A stretch of DNA of 64,000 nucleotides from Sphingomonas spermidinifaciens (GTDB lineage: Bacteria; Pseudomonadota; Alphaproteobacteria; Sphingomonadales; Sphingomonadaceae), in contig NZ_NWMW01000001.1 of the NCBI RefSeq assembly GCF_002351485.1, positions 868,001 to 932,000 of the forward strand. The letters are read 5' to 3'. Positions 17,388 to 26,365 of the stretch are shown in pieces (position 1 is the stretch's first letter; each line of letters begins with the position of its first letter). Both the position numbers and the translations under genes were made by a program. The notes beneath the pieces were generated by a model that saw only the letters and a list, made by a program, of their open reading frames with translations, was not told the origin of the DNA and made no database searches.

Positions 17388-18305
17388 ATGGCATATCGAC
17401 AGGCGGCAACGGCGGTGGCGATCGCGTGGATCGCGCTTCTCGCGGTCGCGATGCCGGCCGCCGGACTGTCGCTCGCCCTCGGGCCGCTCGCGATCGCGGC
17501 GCTGCTGTTCCCGCTGCTCGCCCTCGCGACGCCGCACCTCACGCGACGGGGGCTCGCCGCCCGTCGCCCCCGCCTCGTCGCCGCGATCGGTTCGGCGGGC
17601 ATGCTCGCAGGCGTCAGCCTGTTGGGGGCGATCACGAGCTATATCATCGCCGCCTCGACCACCGGCTGGGCCGATGCGCAGCTGATCGCGCTCGGCGGGC
17701 CGCTCGAAAGCTGGTGGCCCGCCTATTGGCGCGTCTTCGAGCTCAACCGCTGGATCGGGGTGCCGCTCGGCTGGGCATATCTGTCGATCTTCTTCACGCC
17801 GACCCTGCTCGCCGCCGCGATGGCGTGGCGGGGGCAGCAGGCGCGGCTCGACCGGCTGGTGCTGGCCTTCGCCCTTGCGCTTCTCGTCACCAATGCGCTG
17901 TTCGCATTCGCGCCGGCAACCTCGGCCGGGGCACATTTCCTCGCACCCGACGATCCGTTGATGCCGCAGCCGGGGTTCATGCACATCGCCGTGATCGAGG
18001 CGCTGCGCGAGGGGCGGCTTACCACCATCGATCTCGGCGCGCTGTGCGGCCTGATCGCCTTCCCGAGCTTTCACGCCGCCACGGCGGTGCTGTTCATCTG
18101 GGCCAGCTGGACCTCTGGATGGATGCGGTTCGTCTTCGTGCCGGTCAACCTGATGATGCTCGCCGCCACGCCGACGACCGGCGGACATTATCTCATCGAG
18201 TGCATTGCCGGCATTCTCGTCGCTGCGTCGGCGCTCGGTGCCACCCGGCTGGCGGCCCACGGCCCGCGCATTCGCTGGCGCGCACGCGCAATGGCGGCGA
18301 CCTGA
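17388..18305 (+). CDS. PAP2-family membrane phosphatase / phosphotransferase
   Basis: A 305-residue membrane protein with about six hydrophobic segments (first at 8-40, last near 275-290). Motifs of the PAP2 superfamily are visible late in the chain: PSFHAATAVLF (motif 2 His) at about 226-236 and GGHYLIEC (motif 3 His) at about 265-272; the last motif has Glu where many family members have Asp. The arrangement resembles the inositolphosphotransferase (Aur1/Ipt1-like) branch of PAP2 more than the short phosphatidate phosphatases, so a role in lipid headgroup transfer is possible. The substrate is unknown. The ATG at 17388 follows GGGGGCGGG. Confidence 0.85.
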   Translation: MAYRQAATAVAIAWIALLAVAMPAAGLSLALGPLAIAALLFPLLALATPHLTRRGLAARRPRLVAAIGSAGMLAGVSLLGAITSYIIAASTTGWADAQLIALGGPLESWWPAYWRVFELNRWIGVPLGWAYLSIFFTPTLLAAAMAWRGQQARLDRLVLAFALALLVTNALFAFAPATSAGAHFLAPDDPLMPQPGFMHIAVIEALREGRLTTIDLGALCGLIAFPSFHAATAVLFIWASWTSGWMRFVFVPVNLMMLAATPTTGGHYLIECIAGILVAASALGATRLAAHGPRIRWRARAMAAT

Positions 18306-18354
18306 CCGACGGCCCCTTGCCCCTTGCGCCCCGGCTGGGGCAAAGCGCCGCGCG

Positions 18355-19158
18355 ATGCCGCGTCAGATCACCGCCTTTTCGAACCCGTCCGTCAAGGCCG
18401 CGCGCGAGCTTCGCGACAAGAAGCATCGCCGCACGCAGGGTCGCTTCCTGGCCGAGGGGCTGCGCATCCTGACCGAGGCGCGCGAAGGCGGGCGGCTACC
18501 CGAACAGGTCTTCTTCGCCGCCGACAGCGCGCGCCATCCACTCGTCACTGCGCTGGTCGAGGCAGTCGAGGCGGCGGGTGGCGATGCGATCGAGACGACG
18601 CCCGACATCCTCTCCAAGCTCTCGGGCAAGGACAATCCGGGCGCCGTGGTCGGGGTGTTCGCCGAGTTCGAAGCCACGCTCGCCGACCTCGACCGAACGA
18701 GCGCCGGCATCTGGCTCGTCGCCGAGCGGCTGCGCGATCCGGGCAATCTCGGCACCATCCTGCGCACCGGCGATGCGGTGGGAGCGGGCGGCCTGATCCT
18801 CATCGACGAGTGCGTCGATCCCTTTTCGGTCGAGGCGGTGCGCGCGAGCATGGGGGCGCTGTTCACGGTGCCGATCGTGCGCGCGGACTGGGACGAGTTC
18901 CTCGCCTGGCTCCGCGCCGGGCCGGGGCAACTTGTCGCGCTCAGCCTCGACACCGATCTCGACTATCAGCAGCCCGCTTATGAGAGACCCACCTTCCTCC
19001 TTACCGGCAACGAGGCGCAGGGACTGCCCCCCGCCTATGCCGCGGCATGCGACCTGCGCGTGAAGATGCCGATGCTGGGCAAGGCCGACAGCCTCAATGC
19101 CGCCGTCGCCACCGCGGTGATGGCGTATGAGGTGCTGAACCAGCAGCGCCGCCGCTGA
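18355..19158 (+). CDS. SpoU/TrmH-family RNA 2'-O-methyltransferase
   Basis: A 267-residue SPOUT methyltransferase. The N-terminal substrate-binding part (FSNPSVKAARELRDKKHRRTQGRFLAEG) resembles the rRNA methyltransferase branch (RlmB/TsnR-like). The three SpoU motifs follow: NLGTILRTGDAVGA, FLLTGNEAQGLP and KMPMLGKADSLNAAVATAV. The last forms the knotted SAM site. The target nucleotide cannot be predicted. The ATG at 18355 gives the family N-terminus; a longer in-frame start at 18205 would run through the end of the PAP2 gene. The stop overlaps the start of bioF. Confidence 0.9.
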   Translation: MPRQITAFSNPSVKAARELRDKKHRRTQGRFLAEGLRILTEAREGGRLPEQVFFAADSARHPLVTALVEAVEAAGGDAIETTPDILSKLSGKDNPGAVVGVFAEFEATLADLDRTSAGIWLVAERLRDPGNLGTILRTGDAVGAGGLILIDECVDPFSVEAVRASMGALFTVPIVRADWDEFLAWLRAGPGQLVALSLDTDLDYQQPAYERPTFLLTGNEAQGLPPAYAAACDLRVKMPMLGKADSLNAAVATAVMAYEVLNQQRRR

Positions 19159-20258
19159 TGCTGGAGGCACAGGCGGCGGATCTCGACGCGCTCGGCGCGA
19201 TCGGGCGGCGGCGGGCGCTAGCCCCGCGCGCGGGCGTCGACTTCGCTTCGAACGACTATCTGGCGCTCGCCGGGTCCGAGCGGCTGGCCGATGCGGCGCG
19301 CGAGGCGATCGGACGCGGCGTACCTGTGGGCTCAGGGGGCTCGCGGCTGCTGCGCGGCAACCATGACGAGATCGAGGCGCTAGAGGCTGAGGCGGCAGCG
19401 TTCTTCGGGCACGAGGCGGCGCTGTGGCTGTCGAGCGGCTTTGCGGCCAATGTCGCCCTGCTCTCCACCCTGCCCCAGCGCGGCGACCTGATCGTCAATG
19501 ACACGCTGATCCACGCGAGTGCGCATGACGGGATGCGGCTCTCCCGCGCCGAGGCGGTGGCGGCGGCGCACAACGATGCGCAGGCGTTCGACGACGCGGT
19601 CGTCGCGTGGCGCCGGGGGGGCGGCACCGGCACACCGTGGATCGCGGTCGAGAGCCTCTACAGCATGGACGGCGACCGCGCGCCGCTCGACGACCTGGCC
19701 ACAATCGCCGAGCGGCACGACGCGATGCTGGTGGTGGACGAGGCGCATGCGACGGGCGTGTTCGGCAAGGACGGGCGCGGGCTTGCGCACGCGCTCGCGC
19801 CCGAGCGGACGATCGCGCTCCACACCTGCGGCAAGGCGATGGGGGCGGAAGGCGCGCTGATCACGGGTCCGGCGGTGATGCGCGACTTCATCGTCAATCG
19901 GGGGCGCGGCTTCATCTTCTCGACTGCCCCCTCGCCGCTGATAGCCGCCGTGGTGCGCGAGAGCCTGCGCACCCTTGTCGACCAACCCGAGCGGCGCGCG
20001 GCACTGTGGCGGCGGATCGCTCATGCGCGCACCGCGCTCGGCCTCGATACGGGATCGCAGATCCTGCCGCTCGTCCTCGGCGAGGACCAACGGACGATGG
20101 GGGTGGCAGCGGAGCTCCAGGCGGCGGGTTTCGACGTGCGCGGTATCCGGCCGCCGACCGTCCCGCCCGGCACCGCGCGGCTGCGTATCTCGATCACCAA
20201 CCATGCGAGCCTCGCCGACATCGACGCGCTTGGCGCGCTGATAAAGGACCTGTTGTGA
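19158..20258 (+). CDS. bioF: 8-amino-7-oxononanoate synthase
   Basis: A 366-residue PLP enzyme of the alpha-oxoamine synthase family that condenses pimeloyl-ACP/CoA with alanine in biotin synthesis. Recognisable parts are [11 protein letters not shown] near the N-terminus, [12 protein letters not shown], the PLP-ring region [12 protein letters not shown] and the Schiff-base lysine in [12 protein letters not shown]. The ATG shares its A with the stop of the methyltransferase gene. It is the first of three overlapping biotin genes; bioB, and genes for pimeloyl synthesis, are not in the window. Confidence 0.95.
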   Translation: MLEAQAADLDALGAIGRRRALAPRAGVDFASNDYLALAGSERLADAAREAIGRGVPVGSGGSRLLRGNHDEIEALEAEAAAFFGHEAALWLSSGFAANVALLSTLPQRGDLIVNDTLIHASAHDGMRLSRAEAVAAAHNDAQAFDDAVVAWRRGGGTGTPWIAVESLYSMDGDRAPLDDLATIAERHDAMLVVDEAHATGVFGKDGRGLAHALAPERTIALHTCGKAMGAEGALITGPAVMRDFIVNRGRGFIFSTAPSPLIAAVVRESLRTLVDQPERRAALWRRIAHARTALGLDTGSQILPLVLGEDQRTMGVAAELQAAGFDVRGIRPPTVPPGTARLRISITNHASLADIDALGALIKDLL

Positions 20259-20875
20259 GCCGCTTCGTCGTCGCCGGGACCGATACCGGCATCGGCAAGA
20301 CCGTCTTCGCCGCCGCACTGACCGGCGCGATTGGCGCGACCTATTGGAAGCCAGTTCAATCTGGGCTGGAGGACGGAACCGATACCGACAGCGTCGCCGC
20401 GCTGTCGGGCGCGACCCCCGATCGCCTGCTGCCCGAGGCGTACCGCCTCGTCACGCCCTGCTCCCCGCACCGTGCGGCCGAGATCGACGGGGTGGAGATC
20501 GACCCCGACCGCCTGACGCCGCCCCAGAACGACCCGCTGGTCGTCGAGCTGGCGGGCGGGCTGATGGTGCCGCTCACCCTCGGCCTGCTGACGATCGATC
20601 TCGTCGCGACCTGGGGCCTGCCGGTCATCCTTGTCGCCCGCACCGCGCTCGGCACGATCAACCACTGCCTGTTGTCGATCGAGGCGATGCGGTCGCGCGG
20701 CATCGCCATCCACGGCATCGCCTTCGTCGGCGAGAGCGTGCCCGACAGCGAGGCGACAATCGCCGCGATGGGCGCCGTGCGGCAGCTCGGCCGGCTCGAT
20801 ATCGTCGAGCCGCTGACGCGCGAGACGCTGGCGGCCGCCTTTGCGCAGGGGTTCGACCGGGCGGATTTCGCATGA
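20255..20875 (+). CDS. bioD: Dethiobiotin synthetase
   Basis: A 206-residue ATP-dependent synthetase that closes the ureido ring of dethiobiotin. The N-terminal P-loop is [11 protein letters not shown], and the substrate motif YWKPVQSG follows; [12 protein letters not shown] matches the family's EGAGG region with EG replaced by LA. It starts with GTG at 20255, overlapping the bioF stop (GTGA), and its own stop overlaps the bioA start. The length is slightly short for the family but complete. Confidence 0.93.
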   Translation: MSRFVVAGTDTGIGKTVFAAALTGAIGATYWKPVQSGLEDGTDTDSVAALSGATPDRLLPEAYRLVTPCSPHRAAEIDGVEIDPDRLTPPQNDPLVVELAGGLMVPLTLGLLTIDLVATWGLPVILVARTALGTINHCLLSIEAMRSRGIAIHGIAFVGESVPDSEATIAAMGAVRQLGRLDIVEPLTRETLAAAFAQGFDRADFA

Positions 20876-22113
20876 CCCGTACGCGCATCTGGCACCCCTT
20901 CACCCAGCATGGCCTGGGCGAGCCAATCCCCAACATCGTCCGGACCGAGGGCGCCTATCTCTGGATGGACACCGGCGAGCGGCTGATCGACGCGATCTCG
21001 AGCTGGTGGGTGACGACGCACGGCCACGCCCATCCGAGCATCGCCGCCGCCATCGCCGAAGCGGCAGCGATGACCGACCAGATCATCTTCGCCGGGCACA
21101 CGCATCTGCAGGCAGAGGCCGTGGCCGACGGCCTTGCGGCGCTGTTCCCAGCCGAACTCGCCCACATCTTCTTCTCCGACTCCGGATCGACCGCGGTCGA
21201 GGTGGCGCTCAAGATGGCGCTCGGCTTCTGGGCGGCGCGGGGCGAGGGCCGGCACCGCATCCTGGTGCTCGAGGGGAGCTATCATGGCGATACCATCGGC
21301 GCGATGTCGGTCGGCGCGCGCGGGGTGTTCAACGCACCCTATGCGCCGCTCCTGTTCGACGTCGGCACGATCCCGTTTCCCGGCGACGACGATGCGCTCG
21401 ACACGCTGGAGGCCGCGTGCCGTGAACATGCCGCCGCGCTGATCGTCGAGCCACTGGTGCTGGGTGCCGGCGGCATGCGGATGTACGCGCCCGAACGGCT
21501 GGCGGCGATGGCGGCGATCTGCGCCCGCCACGGCGTCCTGTTCATCGCCGACGAGGTGATGACCGGCTGGGGCCGCACCGGCGCGCTCACCGCCTGCGAG
21601 CAGGCGGGCGTCGTCCCCGACATCATGTGCCTCTCAAAGGGGCTGACCGGCGGCAGCCTGCCCCTCGCCGTCACGCTGGCGAGTGCGGCCATTTACGACG
21701 CGCATTACGCGCCCGACCGGTCGCGCATGTTCTTCCATTCGTCGAGCTACACCGCCAACCCCATCGCCTGCGCCGCCGCCGCCGCCAACCTGGCGATCTG
21801 GCGCGAGGAGCCGGTGCTTGAGCGGGTTGCCGCACTCTCGGTGATACAGGCCGACTGGGTCGAGCGCGCAGCACGCTGGCCCGGCGTGATTGGAGCCCGC
21901 CGCCTCGGCACGATCGCCGCATTTGAAGTGGAAGATATGCGGCCCGGCTATCTCTCGGCCCTCGGTCCCGCGATCAAGGCGCGCTGCGCGGCGGCGGGCG
22001 TGCTGATCCGCCCCCTTGGAAACACGGTGTACGTGATGCCGCCCTATTGCGTGTCCTCAGACGATCTCGCGCAGGTCTATGGCGCGATCGAAAATGCGAT
22101 ACGGGTGCGCTGA
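20872..22113 (+). CDS. bioA: Adenosylmethionine-8-amino-7-oxononanoate aminotransferase
   Basis: A 413-residue class III aminotransferase converting 8-amino-7-oxononanoate to 7,8-diaminononanoate. Typical features are IWHPFTQHG at the N-terminus, [30 protein letters not shown], the [10 protein letters not shown] stretch, [14 protein letters not shown] and the PLP lysine in CLSKGLTGG. The order bioF-bioD-bioA with 4-base overlaps (ATGA/GTGA) shows one translationally coupled operon. I saw no BirA-type operator. The next 480 bases hold a broken gene on the other strand. Confidence 0.95.
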   Translation: MTRTRIWHPFTQHGLGEPIPNIVRTEGAYLWMDTGERLIDAISSWWVTTHGHAHPSIAAAIAEAAAMTDQIIFAGHTHLQAEAVADGLAALFPAELAHIFFSDSGSTAVEVALKMALGFWAARGEGRHRILVLEGSYHGDTIGAMSVGARGVFNAPYAPLLFDVGTIPFPGDDDALDTLEAACREHAAALIVEPLVLGAGGMRMYAPERLAAMAAICARHGVLFIADEVMTGWGRTGALTACEQAGVVPDIMCLSKGLTGGSLPLAVTLASAAIYDAHYAPDRSRMFFHSSSYTANPIACAAAAANLAIWREEPVLERVAALSVIQADWVERAARWPGVIGARRLGTIAAFEVEDMRPGYLSALGPAIKARCAAAGVLIRPLGNTVYVMPPYCVSSDDLAQVYGAIENAIRVR

Positions 22114-22171
22114 CTTGACCCGTGCCCACAGGACGCGAAAACCGCGTCAAAGGCCGTTGGATCGGACCGCA

Positions 22172-22458
22172 TCATCTCGCCGAGAAAGATGGCGCCTCGG
22201 CTTCAGGCGAATAGCCACCCAGCACCTCAAGCACGACGAAGCGGATCGCGGCGGCGAACGCGGATCGTCGTCGCCAGCCTGATCGAGGATCACCGCAAAG
22301 AGCCGAGGCTCGCAGGTCGCCCGCGTCGACACCCGGGCATTGAAGGTTTCGGCGAACGGTTCGGCCACTGCGCCGTTCGCGCTCCACACCGGTTGCGCCC
22401 ACTGCCCTGCGCTAGCCGCGAGGGAAGCAAGGTCCAGGCATGCGAGTTCTGAGGACAT
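22172..22458 (-). pseudogene. Frameshifted small hypothetical gene
   Basis: The reading frame from the ATG at 22458 gives a protein-like sequence (MSSELACLDLASLAASAG ... RLFAVILDQAGDDDPR) up to about 22260. It then turns Pro/Ser/Arg-rich, while the +1 frame continues with FAAAIRFVVLEVLGGYSPE and stops at 22172. Joining the two frames gives about 95 residues of normal composition, so a single base appears lost near 22258-22261 (CG|TTC). It is either a recent pseudogene or a sequencing error. I do not recognise the family. It fills most of the 480-base gap between bioA and tRNA-His; the rest of that gap shows nothing. Confidence 0.5.
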
Positions 22459-22596
22459 ACCTCCGATCACAGGAAGCCTGCGCGATCGGGCGCACGGCAA
22501 CGACGGTCGCATCGATCAAGCCGCGCGCCCGTCCACAAAACCCGCGCAATCATCTTGCGCGCGCCCCGATTTGGGGGTAGGCGCGCGGGCTCAACG

Positions 22597-22673
22597 GCGG
22601 TCGTAGCTCAGTTGGTTAGAGCATCGGTTTGTGGTACCGAGGGTCGCGGGTTCAAGTCCCGTCGTCCGCCCCA
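22597..22673 (+). tRNA. tRNA-His (GTG)
   Basis: A full cloverleaf can be drawn: acceptor GCGGTCG, D arm GCTC...GAGC, anticodon arm CGGTTTGTGGTACCG with anticodon GTG, T arm GCGGG-TTCAAGT-CCCGT, discriminator C73 and an encoded CCA. A G at 22596 is in place to be G-1, the identity element of tRNA-His, opposite C73. One oddity: T5 (22601) faces T68 (22665) in the acceptor stem, where most alphaproteobacterial copies I know have a T-A pair. Confidence 0.95.
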
Positions 22674-22710
22674 TCCCTCCCCATCTCTTCGTGATCGGCG
22701 GATTTGTCAC

Positions 22711-23763
22711 GTGCTTACCGACTGGGGTTTCCCCGATTTCGACGACCATGAGGGCGTCCACCTGTTCACCGATCCCGCCAGCGGCCTGCAGGCGGTGATC
22801 GCAGTTCATTCGACGACGCTTGGCCCCGCGGCCGGGGGCGTGCGCTTCTGGCACTATGCCGATCCGAGCGCGGCGATCACCGACGCCCTGCGCCTGTCGC
22901 GCGGAATGAGCTTCAAGAACGCGATGGCGGGCCTGCCGATGGGCGGCGGCAAGGGCGTGATCCTCGCCGACGCGAGCCGCACCAAGACCGAGGACATGCT
23001 CAAGGCCTTCGGCCGCGCGGTCGATTCGCTCGGCGGTCGCTACGTCACGGCCGAGGACGTGGGCATTTCAGAGGCCAACCTTATCACCATCGCGGGCGAG
23101 ACGCGCTTCGCCTCGGGCCTGCCGGTAAAGGCGTCGGGCGGTGCGGGCGGCGATCCGGGGCCGTTTACCGCGCACGGTGTCTATCTCGGCGTCAAGGCGG
23201 CGGCGAAGCGCGCGCTCGGCACTGACGAAATGGCGGGCGTTCATGTCGCGATTCAAGGACTGGGCAGCGTCGGCGGCGGCCTCGCCCGCCTTCTGGCGAA
23301 GGACGGCGCACGCCTGACGCTCGCCGACGTCAATCGTGACCGCGCGGCGGCTATGGCCGGCGAGCTGGGCGCAACGCTTGCAGACCCCAACGCGATCCTG
23401 TCGGTCGAGGCCGATATCGTCAGCCCCAATGCACTCGGCGCGATCCTGACCGAGACGTCGATTGCCGCGCTGAAATGCAGGGCGGTGGCGGGCGGCGCCA
23501 ACAATCAGCTCGCGACCCGCGCCGAGGGTCAGGCGATCCACGACCGCGGCATCCTCTATGCCCCCGACTATGTCATCAACGCGGGCGGCATCATCAATGT
23601 CGGCCTTGAATATCTGGGCCAGGGCGACCGCGCCGAGGTCGGGAGCCGTATTGCCCGCATTCCCGAGCGGCTCGAGGCAGTCTGGGCCGAGAGCGAGCGG
23701 ACGAACACCCCCGCCGCGCAGGTCGCCGATGCTCAGGCAATGCGCCTGATCGGGCGCGGCTGA
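22711..23763 (+). CDS. Leucine/phenylalanine dehydrogenase-type amino acid dehydrogenase
   Basis: A 350-residue NAD-dependent Glu/Leu/Phe/Val dehydrogenase. It has TLGPAAGGVRFWHY and the catalytic-lysine motif MGGGKGVILAD in the N-terminal domain, and a Rossmann domain with IQGLGSVGGGLARLL further on; VAGGANNQL and APDYVINAGGIINV follow. Length and motifs fit leucine dehydrogenase, which deaminates branched-chain amino acids, rather than the longer glutamate dehydrogenases. The GTG at 22711, preceded by a GGCGGA site, is the best start; reading further upstream would run through the tRNA-His gene. Exact substrate preference is not resolved. Confidence 0.9.
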   Translation: MLTDWGFPDFDDHEGVHLFTDPASGLQAVIAVHSTTLGPAAGGVRFWHYADPSAAITDALRLSRGMSFKNAMAGLPMGGGKGVILADASRTKTEDMLKAFGRAVDSLGGRYVTAEDVGISEANLITIAGETRFASGLPVKASGGAGGDPGPFTAHGVYLGVKAAAKRALGTDEMAGVHVAIQGLGSVGGGLARLLAKDGARLTLADVNRDRAAAMAGELGATLADPNAILSVEADIVSPNALGAILTETSIAALKCRAVAGGANNQLATRAEGQAIHDRGILYAPDYVINAGGIINVGLEYLGQGDRAEVGSRIARIPERLEAVWAESERTNTPAAQVADAQAMRLIGRG

Positions 23764-23788
23764 CCATGGCGCGGCGCGAGCGCAGCTG

Positions 23789-24433
23789 ATGGGCTGGTTC
23801 GCGCTCGCCGCCGTTGCGGCAGCCTCGCTGGGGCTGATGCTGCTCCTCAAGCTGCCGAAGAGCGTGCTCGGGTTCGCCGGCGCGGCGCTGATGCTGGGCG
23901 CGACCGGCTATACGCTGCAGGGGCGGCCAACCCTGCCCGCCTCGCCCGCCAGTCCCGAAAAGCCCGTCGATGTCGCCGACGAGGAGCTGGTGAAGCTGCG
24001 CCAGCAGATGTTCGGCCGTTTTCAATACAGCGACAGCTATTTCTTCATCGCCGACGCGCTCGCCCGCTCGGGTGACGAGCGCGCGGCGGCCCGGGCGATG
24101 CTGGGCGGCGTGCGGTCGGCGCCCGACAGCCTACCGCTCTGGACGGGCTTCGCCTTTGCGACCGCGGGCGCCGACGGGGCGATGTCGCCGACCGCGCGGA
24201 TGGCGTTCCGCCGCGCGCGAATGCTCAATCCCGAACATCCTGGCCCGTATTTCTACGAGGGGCTGGCACAGGTCCGCGCCGGCAACCTCGCCGCCGCGCG
24301 GCCGCTCTGGATCAGGGCGCTGCGCGTCTCGCGCCCAGACGCGCCCTGGCGCGAGGGAATCGCCCTCCGCCTTGTCCTCCTCGACCGCTTCCTCGCGATG
24401 GAAGCGGGCGGCAGGGGGATGCCGCAACAATAG
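23789..24433 (+). CDS. Cytochrome c biogenesis-type TPR protein (CcmH/CycH-like)
   Basis: A 214-residue protein with two N-terminal hydrophobic segments (about 2-20 and 25-42) and a soluble C-terminal part with TPR-like helices (SYFFIADALARSGDERAAARAML, FRRARMLNPEHPGPYFYEGLAQVRAGNLAAARPLWIRAL). This layout resembles the CcmH/CycH (CcmI) factor that presents apocytochrome c to the haem ligation complex, but no other ccm genes are nearby, so this is a family-level call. It starts 25 bases after the dehydrogenase gene. It is convergent with the GspE-like gene. Confidence 0.7.
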   Translation: MGWFALAAVAAASLGLMLLLKLPKSVLGFAGAALMLGATGYTLQGRPTLPASPASPEKPVDVADEELVKLRQQMFGRFQYSDSYFFIADALARSGDERAAARAMLGGVRSAPDSLPLWTGFAFATAGADGAMSPTARMAFRRARMLNPEHPGPYFYEGLAQVRAGNLAAARPLWIRALRVSRPDAPWREGIALRLVLLDRFLAMEAGGRGMPQQ

Positions 24434-24484
24434 GCGCTTGTCTTGTTCCAGCCCCATGGGTCGAGCGCGAGACTGACGTAGCGC

Positions 24485-25546
24485 CTACCCTCTCGACAGC
24501 CGGATCGCCTCGGCGGCGTCTATCAGCCCCTCACGCGCCATCGACCGCGCTGCCGAATCGATGCGCTGCGCATTGAGGAAGGCATGCCGCGCCAGTAGCG
24601 CTGCGTCGGCGCCGTCATTGACCAGCCTGGCGAGCGCGGCGTCGATGGCCAGCAACTCGAACACGCCGATCGCCGATACGCGCCCCCGCCCTTCGCACTC
24701 GCCGCAACCTGGACTTTCATAGATCACCGCGCCCGGATCGAAGCCGAGCAGCGCGGCGGTGCCGTTGCTCGCCTGCACCGGGCGTCTACACGCCTGGCAC
24801 AGCCGATGCGCCAGCCGCTGCGCGGTCACCGCGCGCAAATGCGCGGCAAGCGCCAGCCGATCGATCCGCAGCGCCCGCAGTGCGTCGATTGCGGCGATTG
24901 CATCGGGCGCGTCGAGGCGCAGGATCACCCGCCGACCACCCGCCGCGACCTGAAAGGCAAGCGCCGCGGTCTCGCGGTCCTCGACCTGCCCCAGTACGAG
25001 GATATCGGGATCGAGCGATATCGCCCGGTCCATGGCCGCCGATCCGCTCGCGCCGTCGATCCGCAGCGCGCCTGGGATCGTCGCACCCAGCGCAACGACG
25101 CTCTGCGTCCGGGCCTCGCCTGCCAGCAGCGCGGCGATCGTCGTCCGCCGGCCCGACCCCGCCGGTCCGGCGACCACCAACACCCCGCCAGGCCGCTCGG
25201 TCGCGCGCAGCAGCAGCCGTGCCTGTGCCGGCACCAGGCCGAGCGCGGAGAGGCCGTCGACCGCCACGCCGGTCCGCTCGGACCGCAAGCGCAGCGCCAG
25301 CCGCTCGCCTTCGGCATGGCTCGCCACCTGCCACTCGTCGAGCCGATCGGCGCCGCTGCCCGCGACTTCCCAGGCGGCGGCGCGCAGTCGCTCGGGTTCG
25401 AGCCGCGCGGGCACCCAAGCACGCAACCGCCCGTCGACGCGCAGCCGAAGCCGAACCGCATCGACGTCGAGGTCGAGATGCACGTCGCTTGCCCCTTGCG
25501 CCTGCGCATCAGCCGCCAACGCGCGGATCGCCGCTTCGCTCGTCAT
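24485..25546 (-). CDS. GspE/PulE-like secretion ATPase with degenerate catalytic motifs
   Basis: A 353-residue protein resembling the core of type II secretion/type IV pilus assembly ATPases, but lacking the N1 domain. Walker A reads GPAGSGRRTT, with Arg in place of the essential Lys; the Walker B region reads LDPDILVLGQVED where active enzymes have DPD...GEIRD; the His box (STLHT) is replaced by LRLDAPDA. The zinc site is retained (CQAC...CGEC with GRGRVSAIGVFELL). No other secretion or pilus gene is near. It is probably not an active ATPase; it may be a regulatory partner or a decaying paralogue. The ATG at 25546 follows GGGGG. Confidence 0.72.
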   Translation of the reverse strand: MTSEAAIRALAADAQAQGASDVHLDLDVDAVRLRLRVDGRLRAWVPARLEPERLRAAAWEVAGSGADRLDEWQVASHAEGERLALRLRSERTGVAVDGLSALGLVPAQARLLLRATERPGGVLVVAGPAGSGRRTTIAALLAGEARTQSVVALGATIPGALRIDGASGSAAMDRAISLDPDILVLGQVEDRETAALAFQVAAGGRRVILRLDAPDAIAAIDALRALRIDRLALAAHLRAVTAQRLAHRLCQACRRPVQASNGTAALLGFDPGAVIYESPGCGECEGRGRVSAIGVFELLAIDAALARLVNDGADAALLARHAFLNAQRIDSAARSMAREGLIDAAEAIRLSRG

Positions 25547-25651
25547 GCCCGGCCCCCTTCGCAAGGTTTCACGAATGACGGCGATGCGACGCGAAGGTTA
25601 CGTTTTCATGGCAGGCTTTGCCTCGGCCGGCGGCTCTGGCAGAAACGCGCG

Positions 25652-26302
25652 ATGACCAACCTCGGCTCGGGCCACCCCAGCGAACCCGTCGTCGCACACA
25701 TCGCCGCGCGGCCGGGCGTGCAGAAGCTGCCAAATCCCAAGCTTACGCTGTTCGTCGGCAAACGCTTCCTCGACCCCGCGCACTGCGCCGAGCTGATCGG
25801 GTTGATCGACCGCGACCGCCGCCCCTCGACAATCGCCGATCCCAACGGCGACGATGCGTTCCGGACGAGCGAGACCTGCGACCTCGACCCGGCCGACCCG
25901 GCGGTGGCGCGGCTTGAAGCGGCGATCCTCGACTTCTGCGGCCTCGATCCACGGCACGGCGAGCCGATCCAGGGCCAGCGCTATGCCGTGGGACAGGAGT
26001 TCAAGGCCCATACCGACTATTTCGAGCCCAGGGGCGCCGATTTCACACGCTTCTGTTCTGTGGCGGGTAATCGGACGTGGACGGTGATGATCTACCTCAA
26101 CGAGCCTGAGGCAGGCGGCGCGACGCGGTTCAAGGTCGTCGACAAGCTGGTGCAGCCTGAAACCGGCAAGCTCCTCGCCTGGAACAATCTGCGCCCCGAC
26201 GGCAGCCCCAATCCGGCGACGCTGCACCACGGGATGAAGGTGCGCGCAGGCACCAAATACGTCATCACCAAATGGTTTCGCGAGCGCCCCTGGGGCTGGT
26301 GA
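25652..26302 (+). CDS. 2-oxoglutarate/Fe(II) prolyl 4-hydroxylase-type oxygenase
   Basis: A 216-residue P4Hc-fold dioxygenase. The iron ligands are visible in KAHTDYF (His and Asp, about residues 111-113) and LHHGMKV (second His, about 193-194), with the 2-oxoglutarate-binding Lys in GTKYVITKWFRERP. The SETCDL stretch and the WTVMIYLNEPEAGGATRF segment are standard for bacterial prolyl 4-hydroxylases. The protein target is unknown. It is divergent from the GspE-like gene and ends at a strong bidirectional terminator. Confidence 0.9.
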   Translation: MTNLGSGHPSEPVVAHIAARPGVQKLPNPKLTLFVGKRFLDPAHCAELIGLIDRDRRPSTIADPNGDDAFRTSETCDLDPADPAVARLEAAILDFCGLDPRHGEPIQGQRYAVGQEFKAHTDYFEPRGADFTRFCSVAGNRTWTVMIYLNEPEAGGATRFKVVDKLVQPETGKLLAWNNLRPDGSPNPATLHHGMKVRAGTKYVITKWFRERPWGW

Positions 26303-26311
26303 CACGAGAAA

Positions 26312-26342
26312 GGGCCTCCGGCGCATTCGCCGAAGGCCCGAT
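26312..26342. terminator. Bidirectional terminator between the oxygenase and TonB-receptor genes
   Basis: GGGCCT and AGGCCC pair, with CGGCG/CGCCG above one mismatch (26312-26339). A T-run follows on the minus strand and a weaker CCCCCTTTT follows on the plus strand, so it can stop both convergent transcripts. Confidence 0.75.
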
Positions 26343-26365
26343 CCCCCTTTTGAACCCGAAGCGGA

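Noticed and set aside
22555..22710. N-terminal extension of the leucine-dehydrogenase gene
   Set aside because: It would include the tRNA-His gene; the GTG at 22711 matches the family N-terminus.
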